The notes under the pieces were generated by a model. It saw only the letters and a program-made list of their open reading frames with translations, had not been told where the DNA came from and ran no database searches. Shown here piece after piece: positions 51,576 through 62,809 of a stretch of DNA of 64,000 bases; positions within the stretch are counted from its first letter, which is position 1, and every line of letters begins with the position of its first letter. This DNA is from Symbiodinium natans. Its lineage: Eukaryota > Sar > Dinophyceae > Suessiales > Symbiodiniaceae. The stretch is from positions 70,001-134,000 of the forward strand of contig CAJNDS010002565.1 in the NCBI GenBank assembly GCA_905221605.1. The letters run 5' to 3'. Position numbers and translations under genes: made by a program.

Positions 51576-52808
51576 GTTGAGGGTTTAGAGTTTGAAGCTC
51601 TGTAATGCCCCAATACTGCAAGGTTTAAGGTGTAGGCGGTCTGGGATTGACGCGTTTAGGGCTCCATACCCTAAACTTTAACACCCCTAGGCCGCTGACA
51701 TTGGCTCAACTTCTGGTGTGGCGAAAGCCTAGATTCCTAGATGGGAAGCAGCTTCCCTCACTTCAAGATCAGGGCACATCTCATGTTACCTCTTTTGTCA
51801 GATGATCTCTGTGCCTTGGATGTCTGGAGTCTGGAGAATAAGGAAAACCGAGGCCCTGTTCTTGCACCCCTGAGAGGAAATGACATTGGGCACGGTCGTC
51901 CCAATCCTTTCACAAACTAATCAGGATACTGAGGGGCAGGACTTCTTGCAGGGGCCCATAGCCCTTTCAGACGTCAGCAGGTTTCAACAAGCTTGAGGCA
52001 GGACGAAGCCATTGGCTTATTCAGTAGAATGTCACTTGTGTCAGTTGGTCATCATGCAACCGATCACATCGAAGTCGGAATCTCCGTGATGGACAAGTAC
52101 GAGGTGGCAGTGCCCAGGGTTTGGTGGAGTCGCTCAACGAAGAGGGGGTCTGGGCCTGGGCCTCATATGTCCGACACCATTGCCACTGTCGCATTGACAT
52201 GTGCAGCGGTGATGTCAGGAAGGCAAAGGTCACGCGAAACATGGAGTCGCAGTTTCGCAAGCAGGGCGGGATAGGTCTGCGTTTAATGTCGTGGGAAACT
52301 TGTGAGCATTCCGTGATACTCAACTGTGAAGGCGATGGCTCGATCCGGATCGGCATGTGCGACTGCCGCCCTACCCGGCGTCAGAGTGGCCCAAGTTCTG
52401 GTGAACATGGGCAAACGAGCACGGTTGGCGCAGCGTCCTTGGAGAAGGGAGGGGTGGACGTGAGGGGAGTGGGGAGGGGAGAGAGAGGTGTTTTTTTTTC
52501 GTTCAAACATTTCTAGGCAGGACGCGGAGGTCCCTCTGCCGGTGCCGCCCGCTGGGCCTCCCGCGTGTGGCTCTCAATATGGTTCTGTTTTATGGGGTAA
52601 TGGTTGGGGGAGGGGTGATGGGGTGAAGAATCATTGTCTTTTAGGCCCGACGTCGGCCACGGCGCGTGCGGGCCTTGCATTTTGCTGTTCTTAACACTGT
52701 TTTGTTTCGTGGGGGGGGGAAGCGTTCATGTTGAACAGGCGGGACGCAGCTGAGGTGCCCCGCAGCAAAGGTCTTACCGTCTTACCCTTGAGTCCCTTCA
52801 GTGGGAGA

Positions 52809-52809
<1 letters not shown>

Positions 52810-52898
<89 letters not shown>

Positions 52899-52918
52899 AG
52901 AGAGAAAAAGAGAGAAAC

Positions 52919-52962
<44 letters not shown>

Positions 52963-53012
52963 AACAAGAGAGAAAGAGAGAACGAGAGAACGAGAGAGCG
53001 AGAGTCCAAGCC
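52810..53012. repeat. GA-rich microsatellite
   Basis: (GA)n interrupted by CAGA, GAAA and AACA. Arg/Glu and Leu/Ser ORFs are artefacts. Confidence 0.95.
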
Positions 53013-54173
53013 CTCCCCTACCCTAGGCCCTAAGCCCGAAAACCCACCCCTAAACCGGCGGTTTGTGGCGAGGACTTTGGGGCTCTAAGTTTTCAGGAGG
53101 GTTCCGTTTGACGTGGTTCGGGGTTTGAGGGCTTTGCGGAGGTTCTTTAGGGCATTGAGGTGTAGAGCATATATAGGCTTCCATTCCAGGTTGAGTTGGG
53201 GTATTCGGGTTTGGGGGTCTGGTCGGGCAGTCTTTCCGGTGCACCTGCTTTAAGATTTTTTGGCTTTTAGGGTAAGGGGCTCGTGTATTTTGGGGAAGCT
53301 ATTGAGATTTGGCGGAACTTCAGGTTTCAGGATGTTAGGGTTTCTGGGTGTTGGGCTGTTCAGGGTTTCGGATTTGGGGGCGGTGGCACATTCAAAAGCG
53401 GCACTATCATGACCACCGCCGTTCTCCCTAGTATGTGTGCCTTCGCTGTTAAGGAGCACGTTGCTGGCTGCAGCGCGCTGTTAAGTTCGCACTCCCAGCA
53501 CATCTCGATTGCGATTCCGACGTACCATATGCCGATTTCCTCCTTTACTACAACCCTGAGCTCTGAACTCTACCAAGACTACACGCAAAAGCCAACAAGC
53601 CTGAGCCCCAGAAGGCAAGCGCAAGGCAGTATGAACACAGGGTTAGGGTTTAGGGATGAGGGTTTATTAGGCATCTATTAGGGTATACCAATCCCGACAG
53701 AATCCCCAAAGTTGGTCTTTAGTTCCGTTTAGGCAACTGAACACGTTCCTCAAGGGACTAAAGGAGGGACCCTTATAAGGGGCGTTAAGGTTTTTTTTAG
53801 GGGCAATTTCAGGTATATAGGGACTATTTAGGGACATATACTGGTCATACAGCGGAAGAAGATTCAGGGTCCCTTCTGGGGTCCCTCCTGTTTCCCCATA
53901 AGCTCGAATCCCTGGCCTCATGGAGGCTCCATTTCAGCCTCTCTGTTGTGAGCTTGCTGACGGAGGTGGGGCATGGCAGGGTGTACGTTTATGGGGGTTT
54001 AGGGTTTAGGTTTAGGGTTTAGGATTCAGAGTTTGTGTTTTAGGGTTGGGGTGGGAGAAATAGTGCCCTTGTAGGATCCAGGATGTCGGGATTTGTATGA
54101 GTTCTGAGTTCCGGGTTCGGGGCTTCGGGTTCTGAGTGAAAAGCTTGGCTCTAGGAAGATGCCGAAACCCAAT

Positions 54174-54286
54174 ATGGGTGTTTCCGAAAGGGGTACCCTA
54201 TTGGGGTCCTTAGTATAAGGGATCCTACTATTTGGTTTTTTTTTGTATTGGGGTGCCCCTATCTTCGTAAACCCCCAGATCAACCC
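54174..54286. mobile_element. MITE-C, full copy
   Basis: GGGTGTTTCCGAAAGGGGTA CCC ... GGGGTGCCCCTATCTTCGTA AACCCCC. Confidence 0.7.
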
Positions 54287-54539
54287 GCAGGGGTCGAAAG
54301 ACTCTGAACGGCAATGCCCAGCACAGAAGCTCAAACAATCAACTCAACTCTAAATGGCGCTCTTCAATCCTGATCACGAATCGCACGCGCAACCCTGAAA
54401 CTCCTAAACCTTAAGGTTTATGGGGTTTGAGTTTTTAGTTATCCTAAACCCTAAACCCTAAACCCTAAACCTTATAAACCCTACACTCGGAAGCCCCAAA
54501 AACCGAAACGACCAAAAGCGCCACAGCGGACACCTGCAG

Positions 54540-54598
54540 GAGCGCCTGTCATCCGCGAAGCGCGTGCTGGCAAGCTGGTTGCGGGCTCAGTTCGGAGG
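54540..54598 (+). CDS. second gene, helical exon
   Basis: ACCTGCAG| ERLSSAKRVLASWLRAQFG(G) |GTTTGG. Phase 2 end joins 55152 to read QFGGFEADVQ. Confidence 0.65.
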
Positions 54599-55151
54599 GT
54601 TTGGCTTTTAGGTTTCTGAAACAAGCGTTAATGGCAGAGATGGGTCAACACTCCCGTCTTGGAGCAACTTTATCAAACACTCCGTTTAGAACTCGCGCAG
54701 TCTACCCGAATTCCTGCGCCTAAACCCCATGAACCCTAAACCCTAAACACCCTAAACCGTTTTAAAGCTCTCGATCTCTAATCCCTGTATTTGTGTCAGC
54801 CCCTTAAACCACAGACCCTGACAGAACCCCAAAAACCCTGTCGTTAACATGGCTTCGGGTTTTGGTTTTTCGTCTTTCGTGGGCCCTACGAACCCTAAAG
54901 GTTGCTCCACGGCCCCTGCAAATGGTCCCTGACCCTCAGTAGTAGAGCAGGCAACCTTTAACCTTTTTGGGGTATTCTCATCCCCATAAAGTCCCAAAGG
55001 TTAACCTTGAATTCCCCACGGATACTGAACAACTAGGTGCCACCTTTAAAGGGTTCCCTAATCCCTAAACCCTAACCTAAACCCTAAAACCTAAACCCTA
55101 AACCCTAAACCTAAACCCTAAACCCTAAGCCCTAATCCTTCTGACGCTGAG

Positions 55152-55183
55152 GTTCGAAGCTGACGTCCAGCCGGTCTTGGCAG
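55152..55183 (+). CDS. second gene, micro-exon
   Basis: ACGCTGAG| (G)FEADVQPVLA |GTCGCT, 32 bases, in phase with 54540-54598. Preceded by CCCTAAA units 55060-55132. Confidence 0.6.
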
Positions 55184-57231
55184 GTCGCTGGATGCTCAGG
55201 AACCAATTCGGCGGTTCTTTAGATTGGTGTCCCTGGGGGGGGGGTCCTTCTTGTAAGGGTGCCGAGATAGAGACCCCAGAACGGAATTTGAAGTTAGAGA
55301 ACGCCAGACTTGAATACTCTAGTCTCCTTGGTTTCGGGTTCAGGGTTTGGGGGAGGCGGTTGCTGCGCAGGAGGGGAGGGGTGGCCTGAGTCATCCGTTG
55401 GATCCATCCAGATCCTCTAAAGGAGGGTTTCCAAGGCTTAGGTTTTGGGGTTTAGGGTTTGGGGTTTAGGGCTTAGGGTTGGTAAATAGTTGGGACCGAA
55501 AGGGGTTCCTATGTAGTTTTAAGGCCCAAGCCTTTTTTCTCTGGGCACATGGCCCCTGCGGGACCAGGAGTTCAAGGGATGGTTTTAGGGTTCGGGGCCT
55601 TCTGTGGAGACGCGTATGGGCTCTCGAACAGGTACATACGGACACCCAGATGGTGGGTAACCCAAACCCCGAACCCCAAACCCGCCAACTCTATCCCCCT
55701 TTGCCAGACACTGCAGATGACACTGCAGATGACCCTGAGCCAATTTCACGGCGTCGGGTTGAGGGTTTGACCCCACACCCTCCACTAAGGCTAAGTTCTG
55801 TCGCTCAGAGGTCCAGAGCTCGTGGTAGAGCTCATGGGGCCAGGCGTCCGAGAGACATGTAGTCAGAGTTCATGGTTCACGGGTTTAAGGTTCAGGGACT
55901 TGGGTTGCAAAAGGCTTTCGGAGAGGGTTTCTGCAGGAACTCTGGTTCCTGCAAGTGTTAGAGACCGCACATGGGCCCCTTATCCGAAAACAAGCCCACA
56001 TGGTGTTCACTCTTATACTCTTACAGTCGTGGCTCAAGAGCTCAATGTTTGGGAGTGCGGGGTTGGGGGGGTCTGGGACTGTTTCTTTGGTAAAGTAATT
56101 TGTGGCTTTGCTCATTAGGTCTCGAGAAGGGTTAAGGAATGGTCTAGAGAAGGGTTTAGGAATTTAAATCCTCATGTCGTCACCCTTGCTGGCACACACT
56201 GGTGCTTGTAGGTCTCTCGAAAAGGAACCTACAGTACGGTACCTTGAAGGGAGTATGTGCATATATGGATGTCCCCAGAACAGGACGGGCTTAGGGGGCT
56301 TAGCTCTTGGGGGGCTGGTTGAGAACACTTATCGGTTCTAAGCCAGGGTCCCAAATACTTTTTGTACCCTAGGGTGTTTTATGTTTTGGGGGTTGTTCTG
56401 GCCCTCCCGGCTGCCGGCCTGGCGAACGCCCTGTGATCTCGCCCATGAGGTCCCCATGCCCAAGACAAGGCGGTGCAGGGTGGGTTGAGGTGCCCAATAC
56501 ACAGAGCCCAAAACAAGACATTGCTTGAGAAAGAGGAATTGCCCCAGCCAGTTGATGAAACAGATTCCCCCAGGAACCCTGTCCCTAAACCCTCAACCCT
56601 CAACCCTAAACCCTAAACCCTAAACCCTGTAAAACCTTTAAAGCCAGCCCACCCCTTCCCCCACTGCTACCTCTTCGAGGCAATGGCCAGGTGCAGGTTC
56701 CTAGCCTGCAGCTTATTCTTATGATTATTACTACTACTAGTATTTTCTGATTATTATTACTACTATTATTATTCTTTTGAATTTTTGTTACTCCTATTAT
56801 TCTTATGATTGTTATTAGGGCATGGGCAATGTGGAAGCCTTCGGAGCCGACGAGAAGGTCATCAACCATATTGATTCCGGAGTGCGAGATGCGAGAGGAG
56901 ACACAAACAAGGCGTGGCTGAGGCAAGCACCACAGGAAGCCCAACGACAAAGGGTTTAGGGTTTAGGGTTTAGGGTTCACAGAATGCTTTCTGGCAAAAA
57001 AGCAGGAAACTCAAGCACCGAATTCATGCTCCTGGGTGGAGATCACATGTCTGCGCTGCGTGGCAGAGGATGCACCACATGGTATGGTGCCATGTGAGCA
57101 TGCGTCATGCAAGTGCAAGTCGGAGGCCCGGCGTAGGGTTTTAGGGTTCAGGGTTTGGGGCTTAGTAGAAGCCCAAGCCTGACCCTAAACCCTAAACCCT
57201 AACTCCGTGCTTTTTCCGCCGCGAACTTGAG
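55184..57231. other. intronic stretch with weak coding-like pieces
   Basis: Open pieces at 55690-55860 (LPDTADDTADDPEPISRRRV) and 56400-56515 (RPGERPVISPMRSPCPRQGG) lack convincing borders. 56820-56950 on - reads GINMVDDLLVGSEGFHIAHA, faintly like a Copia reverse-transcriptase (Y/M)VDD region. ATTATT-rich at 56715-56820. Confidence 0.4.
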
Positions 57232-57311
57232 GCTCGGGTCCTTTGGCGACGGCGTGCTCTTCATCAAGCCCGACGCCGAGTGCACATCGGGGCTAGATGC
57301 TGAGGGACTGG
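57232..57311 (+). CDS. exon, unknown protein
   Basis: AACTTGAG| LGSFGDGVLFIKPDAECTSG LDAEGL |GTAGGT. The opposite-strand ORF over the same bases is judged a shadow. Not in phase with 55183, so at least one exon is missing between. Confidence 0.55.
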
Positions 57312-57356
57312 GTAGGTAACCTTTAGTTTTTTTGGTTATTATATCGAATCCTACTA

Positions 57357-57790
57357 TATATATATACATATACCTATACATGTACATGTACATATACATA
57401 TACATATACATAGAAGGTTAACCTTGTTTGGGCTAGGGGTGGCTACGGGTATTCAGCCCCCAAGGATGTGGGCTTCAACTCTCTTGGCCCCAACCCCAAA
57501 GATTCCTCAGATGGTGACATCTTGTTGTGATTGCTCTCAGGAGCACCCGAGCAGAACAGCCCTGGCCTGGAAGAACCCCTCTTCCTCAAGGGGGTTTCGG
57601 GAATCTTCTTCGTAGTTCCGACAAAGTTAAAATGTGCTCTCAAAGATAAGATGTTGCTTTGTTTCAAACATCGAGATGCATCACACGAAACATACAAATA
57701 TGTCATGTCATGTACTGTAATGTAATGCAATGTACTTTAAGGTAATGTCATGTCCTGTCATGTCATGTCATGTCATGTAATGATGTATGC
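57357..57790. repeat. AT and ATGTCATGT simple repeats around unique DNA
   Basis: TATATA/CATATACATA run at 57357-57412 and a TGTCATG/TGTAATG run at 57695-57782. Confidence 0.8.
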
Positions 57791-58000
57791 ATGCATGTGT
57801 GCATTATTCGGCTCATCTCTCCACAGCTTCTCGAGGGCGCTTATCACAGCTAATTTTCAAGGGCGCTTACACAGCCTGAGCCTAAACACTAAACCCTAAA
57901 CCCTAACCCTAAACCCTAAACCCTGAACCCTAAACCCTAAGCCCTAAACCTAAACCCTAAACCCTAAACCCTAGCCCTAAACCCTAAATCCTATTCACAG

Positions 58001-58060
58001 CAAGTCCGAGGCCCGACAACTCCAGCAGGCTGGAGATGGAGGCCGCGGCCGCCTCCCTGA
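58001..58060 (+). CDS. candidate exon
   Basis: TTCACAG| with two open frames: KSEARQLQQAGDGGRGRLPE, or SPRPDNSSRLEMEAAAASLN ESGHPGS. Flanked by CCCTAAA (57880-57990) and TTTAGGG-type (58088-58170, a GGGCTAGGGTTTA variant) arrays. Confidence 0.45.
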   Translation, partial: QVRGPTTPAGWRWRPRPPP

Positions 58061-58569
58061 ATGAGTCCGGGCACCCAGGAAGTGGAGGTTCAGGGTTGAG
58101 GGTTTAGGGTTTAGGGTTTAGGGCTAGGGTTTAGGGCTAGGGTTTAGGGCTAGGGTTTAGGGCTAGGGTTTGGAAGGTTTTAGGCTTTAGGGTTTAGAAC
58201 TTGAGAAACCCAAAGACTTGTTGTGAGAGATTCCTAACAGGGTTATTTGGGATTTGTAGTCGTAACCTACAAAAGTAGGTTGTCCAAGTATCCCCTGGTA
58301 CTTGCCTGAGGGTGCATACTTTGTGGGGGGTGGGGTCGAGGAGATTGTGGTGCTTTCAGGGGTGCGTGGGGGCGGGTCTAGGAGGTTCCCTGCTTCTGGG
58401 CACCCTTTCAAATCCTCATAAAGGGCACCATGAAGGGAAGGGAGAGCCTTCCTTTTACAACGCAACTCCCCCCCCCCCCCCCCAAGCCTGGAGCAGGGGA
58501 CCTATAGGGTTTTGGGTTTCGGTTCCTGTGATGTCTCTGATGCCTGCGCATGTAATCCAAGTCCAGAGC

Positions 58570-58966
58570 CGAACTAGCATACCCAGTAGTGCCCTTGTTC
58601 CCTTTTTGGGGCGTTTAGCTTCCCTTACTAGCTCCTTTAAGCAAACAAGGGGGGGCGCCCTTATTAATCCTAGGTTACTGGGCAACCTCGCGAAGCCAGT
58701 TCCTACCGACCCAAAACCACACAGGCCAGAAACCCAAACCCCAAAGCCCAAAATCCCAAATTCTGACTGAACCCCGACTCCTGAAACGAGGGCTTCAGGG
58801 AATTTGGAGCTTAGATTCGGTGGTGTGCATGGCTCCATCCTCTTAGACTAGGATGCCCAGTAGTACCCTTATTCCCTTTTTGGGGCCTTGGGGCTCCCTT
58901 GTAAACCCGTTTAAGGTAAAAAGGGCACCCTTTTTACCCCTAGGTATATGGGCAACCTAGTAGAGG
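58570..58966. mobile_element. two MITE-B copies
   Basis: 58570-58690 (CAGTAGTGCCCTTGTTCCCT ... GGTTACTGGGCAACC) and 58848-58966 (CAGTAGTACCCTTATTCCCT ... CACCCTTTTTACCCCTAGGT). The 152-codon ORF across 58312-58770 includes this element and is not credited. Confidence 0.75.
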
Positions 58967-59297
58967 TTGTTACGGGGTGGGAGGGAAGGGCGGGGAGGGC
59001 GGTGAAATATGGACACGTAGCAAGCCTTAGACATTCGGACAATTGGCGAATTAGGCTTATGATTCAAAACGCACTCTGCCCAGATATATAAATGACCCCA
59101 GCTCAGCATGTTGGTCCGGCTGCACTATCAAAACTCATGGATGTGGTAGGCACCGCAATCGGGAGGCCACCTATCTATACCAGCCATTGGCAGGGAGTAC
59201 CTAGCAATGTAGGGTAGAAAGGATATTCTCTGATTTCCTGCAAAGATAACCCTAAGCCCCAAGCCCTAAACCTAAACTCTTCTATGTTTTTCGACAG

Positions 59298-59352
59298 GAA
59301 GCTTGTAGCAGCGGACCTCAGCGACGGCAAATACAAGTTCGCCCGCCACGCT
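59298..59352 (+). CDS. exon, unknown protein
   Basis: TTCGACAG| KLVAADLSDGKYKFARHA with possible donors GC (GCCCGC or GCTTGT) or GT (GTTCCT). Strong acceptor. Confidence 0.6.
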
Positions 59353-59937
59353 TGTTCCTGGGGAAACCCCTAAAGGCTAAACCCAAAACCCTAAACCCTT
59401 GAAGTTCTATTGGCCCCAAGTCCATCTCTAGCCTTCTTCACCTATGGAAATATACTTGTTCATCTTCTATGGGTTTGTACGCTTGGGGGTCATTAGGGTT
59501 CCCACTAACCCTTATAAACCCCCCCCCCCCCCAAATTCCCACCCCAGGCACTGGTTCCGTCTTGAGAAGTCTCCAGTGCAGGGTGCGAGATTTAGGCTTA
59601 GGGCGACCCTCTATAGATCCCAAGTTCCCCTGAAGGGTTCAACCTAAACTCCCGAAGCCCATGGCTCATAGACATAACATGGGTTGGGGTTGAGAGAAAA
59701 AAACAAAAAAGTGGTAGAGATAGAACTTTCGACCCTTATGCCCTTAAGCCAAGTGCAGGGTGGGGGGTCCTACTTTTCCGAAACTTCCAGCTACTACAAC
59801 AGTTGAGTTTAGGGTTTAGGGTTTAGGGTTTAGGGTTTAGGGTTTAGGGTTTAGGGTTTAGGGTTTAGGGTTTAGGGTTTAGGGTTTAGGGTTTAGGGTT
59901 TAGGGTTTAGGCCCCATAAAACTGCGGTCGCGCGCAG

Positions 59938-59990
59938 GTTCAAGGCGCACGCCACGATCCTGAAGCGGCCGCGCCGGCCGCCAAAGAGCC
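59938..59990 (+). CDS. exon, basic
   Basis: GCGCAG| (x)FKAHATILKRPRRPPKSL, probably ending at GC (GCCTCC) or slightly later (ASM). Here the upstream array is TTTAGGG, an exception to the usual orientation. Confidence 0.55.
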
Positions 59991-60566
59991 TCGCCTCCAT
60001 GATTCTAGGACTTAGGGGGGGGGTTTAGGGTTTAGGGTTTAGGGTTTGGGGTTTAGGGTTTAGGGTTTAGGGTTTGGGGTTTAAGGTTTAGGGTTTAGGG
60101 TTTACGGTTTACGGTTTAGAGTTTTGAGTTTTGAGTTTAGGGGGTTTGGGGTTTCGGGATGATCAACCCTATAGAGCCTTGCCCTTAAACCCCTTTTTGG
60201 GGTTTAAGGTTCCCTTTTGAACCACTTTAAGCAACCAAAAGGGCACCCTTTGTCACCCTAGGCCGCCGGGCAACCTAGCTACTCAGTATCTGGAAGTACA
60301 TGGGCATCGGCTTGGGTCTGAGGGTTCATGAGGGGTCCCTGGCTATAGCAGCACGTGCCTGTCTTGCTTTTGCATTCTCTGTCTTTGGTGATGTGCAGGG
60401 CTTGCATACTATAAATCCTAAGCCCCAAACCCCAAACCTTAAACCTAACCCTAAACCGTAGACCCTAGACCCTAAACCCTAAACCCTATAAACCCTAAAC
60501 CCTAAATACCCTAAACGAGCTAGGGTGGACGCCAGCCCCTCCCTGAAACCACCCTGCTGCGCTTAG

Positions 60567-60601
60567 GAACTGGAGCGCGCGCCTCAGGCTGCGTCATCGC
60601 G
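60567..60601 (+). CDS. candidate micro-exon with telomere-repeat donor
   Basis: CGCTTAG| ELERAPQAASS(R) |GTTTAGGG. An alternative frame NWSARLRLRHR is also open. Confidence 0.4.
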
Positions 60602-60693
60602 GTTTAGGGTTTAGGGTTTAAGGGTTTAGGGTTTAGGGTTTCAGGCTTGTTGGACGTAGGGCCGATGGGATTTGGGGTTTACCACTATTTGCA

Positions 60694-60744
60694 TACCCCC
60701 CCCCCCCCCCCCCCCCCCCCCCCACCCCCCCCCCCCCCCCCCCC
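60694..60744. repeat. C-run
   Basis: About 50 C with one A. It sits beside a GAGGGTAATATAGGGATTG element whose other copies (17188, 35500) also carry homopolymers. Confidence 0.9.
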
Positions 60745-60896
60745 AACAAAAACCAACAAAACACAGTTGCAAAAACTCTTCCTTACGAGGGTAATATAGG
60801 GATTGTTAGCTTTTATGTTTTCTGGGTTCTTAAGCAAATGGTAGTTTAGGGTTTAGGGTTCAGATCCGCTTTAGGCATCAAGCCTCATGGCTGCAG

Positions 60897-60930
60897 GGCG
60901 AGTTTTAGCAATTGCCTGTGCCCTCGGCGT
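60897..60930 (+). CDS. candidate exon
   Basis: GCTGCAG| (x)RVLAIACALG with GC donor |GCGTAC. Short and hydrophobic. Confidence 0.35.
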
Positions 60931-61524
60931 ACCCAGACAAGACTACCCAACACGAAAAAGGGCATGCAGGCGCCGTTCGAGTCTAGGTGGGATGTTAGGG
61001 CGGCGGGTGTTTGGTGTCGAGGTTTAGAAACACCCTAAACCCTAATCCCTAAACCCTAAACCCTAAACCCTAAACCCTAAACCCTAAACCCTAAACCCTA
61101 ACCAAAGCCCAACTGTCAAGAGCCGTTCTCTTGTGGCCACTAGAACTGCCCAGGACCATCGCACATTCGCAAACCCTCCAGAAAGCAAGCCACAAAAAAT
61201 GGCTCCCGAAGCCTAAGCCAAAAGAGTAGCACCAACAAAAAGACAGCCCAAGAACATCGAGTCCAAATCTCCTAAACCCTCCCGTAAACCGGCCCCAAAC
61301 CCTCTCGTAAACTCCTGAACCCTAAACCCGGAGCTTTTTGACGCCTGAATCCCTAGAACTCTGTAGAGAGCCCTGACACGGGAGATGCTTTTTTCCGGGT
61401 CGGAACGTGAGACAGGGGTTTGTAGGGTTTATGTAGGAGGGATTATGGGGTTTGTCGGATGTAAACTCTAAACTCTAAGCCCTAAACCCTAAACCCTAAA
61501 CCCTAAACCCTAGACCCTAAGTAG

Positions 61525-61593
61525 GCTTTCTATGACCCACTCGTTGCCCGAGGCAAAGCGTGGTACCGGTCCTTGCCCCAGCTTGTCTCCCAT
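61525..61593 (+). CDS. exon, unknown protein
   Basis: TAAGTAG| AFYDPLVARGKAWYRSLPQL VSH with GC donor |GCTCGA. Phase 0. CCCTAAA upstream (61470-61520). Confidence 0.65.
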
Positions 61594-62244
61594 GCTCGAG
61601 TCCGAAACCCTAAACCCTAAACCCTACAGCCTAAACCCTAAACACTAATGTGGTATCCTAATTAGTGTGGGGGGGGGGCCCCCCCCCCCCAAACTAAATC
61701 CACCCCCGCAATAGTGTCACCAAAAAAAAGGGACCCCCCCAAACTAATTTTCGGCCCCCCCGGGCCCCCCCCACCGGCTCCTCTTCATTTCCTCTTCGCT
61801 CCTCTTCCCTCTCCTCTTCCTCTCCCTCTCCTCTTAGGTAATTAAGCTCAGGTAAGCTCAGATGAGCTCAGCTCAGGTAAGCTCAGGAAAGCTCAGGAAA
61901 GCTAAGGTAAGCTCAGTAATTAAAGCTAAAGGTAAGAGCTCTTTTCTTTCATCATCTTGTTCTCTTTTTTCTCTCTTCCGAAACCCATGCGAAAACTTGA
62001 CTTTATTGTGGTGGGGCAATCGAGTTTTTGTCTCCTGAACAATTTTTTGGAAAACTTTTCATTATTGGAGGGGTCCAGACTCATCAGGATACGACATTAA
62101 GCCCTAGCCCTACACTGTACACCCTAAGCCCTAAACAGCGAGCCTCTGAACACCAAGCCCTATAAAGTGCAGTGAAGGCCACCCCCCCCCCCTACAGATA
62201 TGTAGAGCGGTCAGTGTCCTAAGTTGGGACAGAAGTTCTACAGC

Positions 62245-62358
62245 TATGTGAGCACCCAGAGTAGGCGCGTTTTCCCTTCGTTAGGGTTAGCCTTGCAAAC
62301 ACTCTTTTCAACCTAAATGGGCATCCTGTTTGTTCCTAGGTTCCTCTCGGGTCCAGTA
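62245..62358. mobile_element. MITE-B
   Basis: GAGCACCCAGAGTAGGCGCG ... TAGCCTTGCAAACACTCTTT ... GGGCATCCTGTTTGTTCCTA GGTTCCTCTCGGGTCCAGTA. Confidence 0.7.
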
Positions 62359-62548
62359 TATCTTGGGTTAGGTCCTCGCTGTATCAGCTCAAGTGAATGA
62401 GTGTCAGGATATGGCCACAGCCTTTCTATGCGGATAAGGCTCATCATTGCGGTCTTGATACGTGTAGGAATTCCCTTCTAGGTTTTAGGGCTCAGCTGCG
62501 TGGTGTATGGGGCTTAGAGTTTAGGGCTTCCCTCTGCTGCCGACGAAG

Positions 62549-62611
62549 GAAGCTGCTGAAAATCCCGCAGCAGGCGGGATGACGGAGCGAGATTTCCTTA
62601 TTTGCTTGGAG
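62549..62611 (+). CDS. exon 5' of an introner-like intron
   Basis: ACGAAG| EAAENPAAGGMTERDFLICL E, the last codons (TTG GAG) lying inside the left terminal repeat of MITE-A. Donor |GTTCAT is within the element. Frame is also open upstream (FPLLPTK), so the start is uncertain. Confidence 0.6.
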
Positions 62612-62747
62612 GTTCATGGTACTTATTCATCAATTTTAACTCTACTTAAGACTGTACTTATAATCATTTTAGGGCACTTAAGGGGCTAACACGTGGGTCG
62701 TAAGTACAGTTCTAATTGGTTAAGAAGTACCATGAACCTCAAAGTAG
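62604..62747. mobile_element. MITE-A acting as intron
   Basis: CTTGGAGGTTCATGGTACTT ... GGGCACTTAAGGGGCTAA ... AAGAAGTACCATGAACCTCA AAGTAG. About 20-bp terminal inverted repeat. The inferred intron is 62612-62752, i.e. the element minus its first eight bases plus five flanking bases. Confidence 0.8.
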
Positions 62748-62752
62748 TGCAG

Positions 62753-62806
62753 GTCTTGGCGTTGCGCAGCAACTTTGGAAGAACTGCTGCTTTCCCCCTG
62801 TGGCAT
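62753..62806 (+). CDS. exon 3' of the introner-like intron
   Basis: TAGTGCAG| VLALRSNFGRTAAFPLWH then TGA at 62807-62809. Phase 0 with 62611. The TGA may be the true end of the gene, or a GT donor (GTGGCA) may precede it. Confidence 0.55.
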
Positions 62807-62809
62807 TGA

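Larger units (their letters stand above)
51576..54539. other. mostly array-free stretch, no clear gene
   Basis: 51700-52760 is GC-rich unique sequence with short competing ORFs on both strands (for example - 52283-52510 and + 52121-52516) and a repeated phrase GGACGCGGAGGT / GGACGCAGCTGAGGT at 52520 and 52742. GA microsatellite 52810-53012. 53050-53700 is unique. MITE-C at 54174-54286. CCCTAAA units 54440-54485 precede the next exon. Confidence 0.5.

Noticed and set aside
51700-51740. Possible spliced-leader relic (ACATTGGCTCAAC)
   Set aside because: Only a weak partial match to the dinoflagellate leader as I recall it; no second instance seen.
52728-53088. Arg/Glu-rich ORF of about 100 codons
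   Set aside because: GA microsatellite artefact.
56820-56950. Possible Copia reverse-transcriptase fragment (NMVDDLLVGS) on -
   Set aside because: Only one short motif; flanking residues do not continue the family pattern in any frame, so not called as a feature.
58312-58770. 152-codon + ORF
   Set aside because: Spans a C-run and a MITE-B copy; no splice or composition support.
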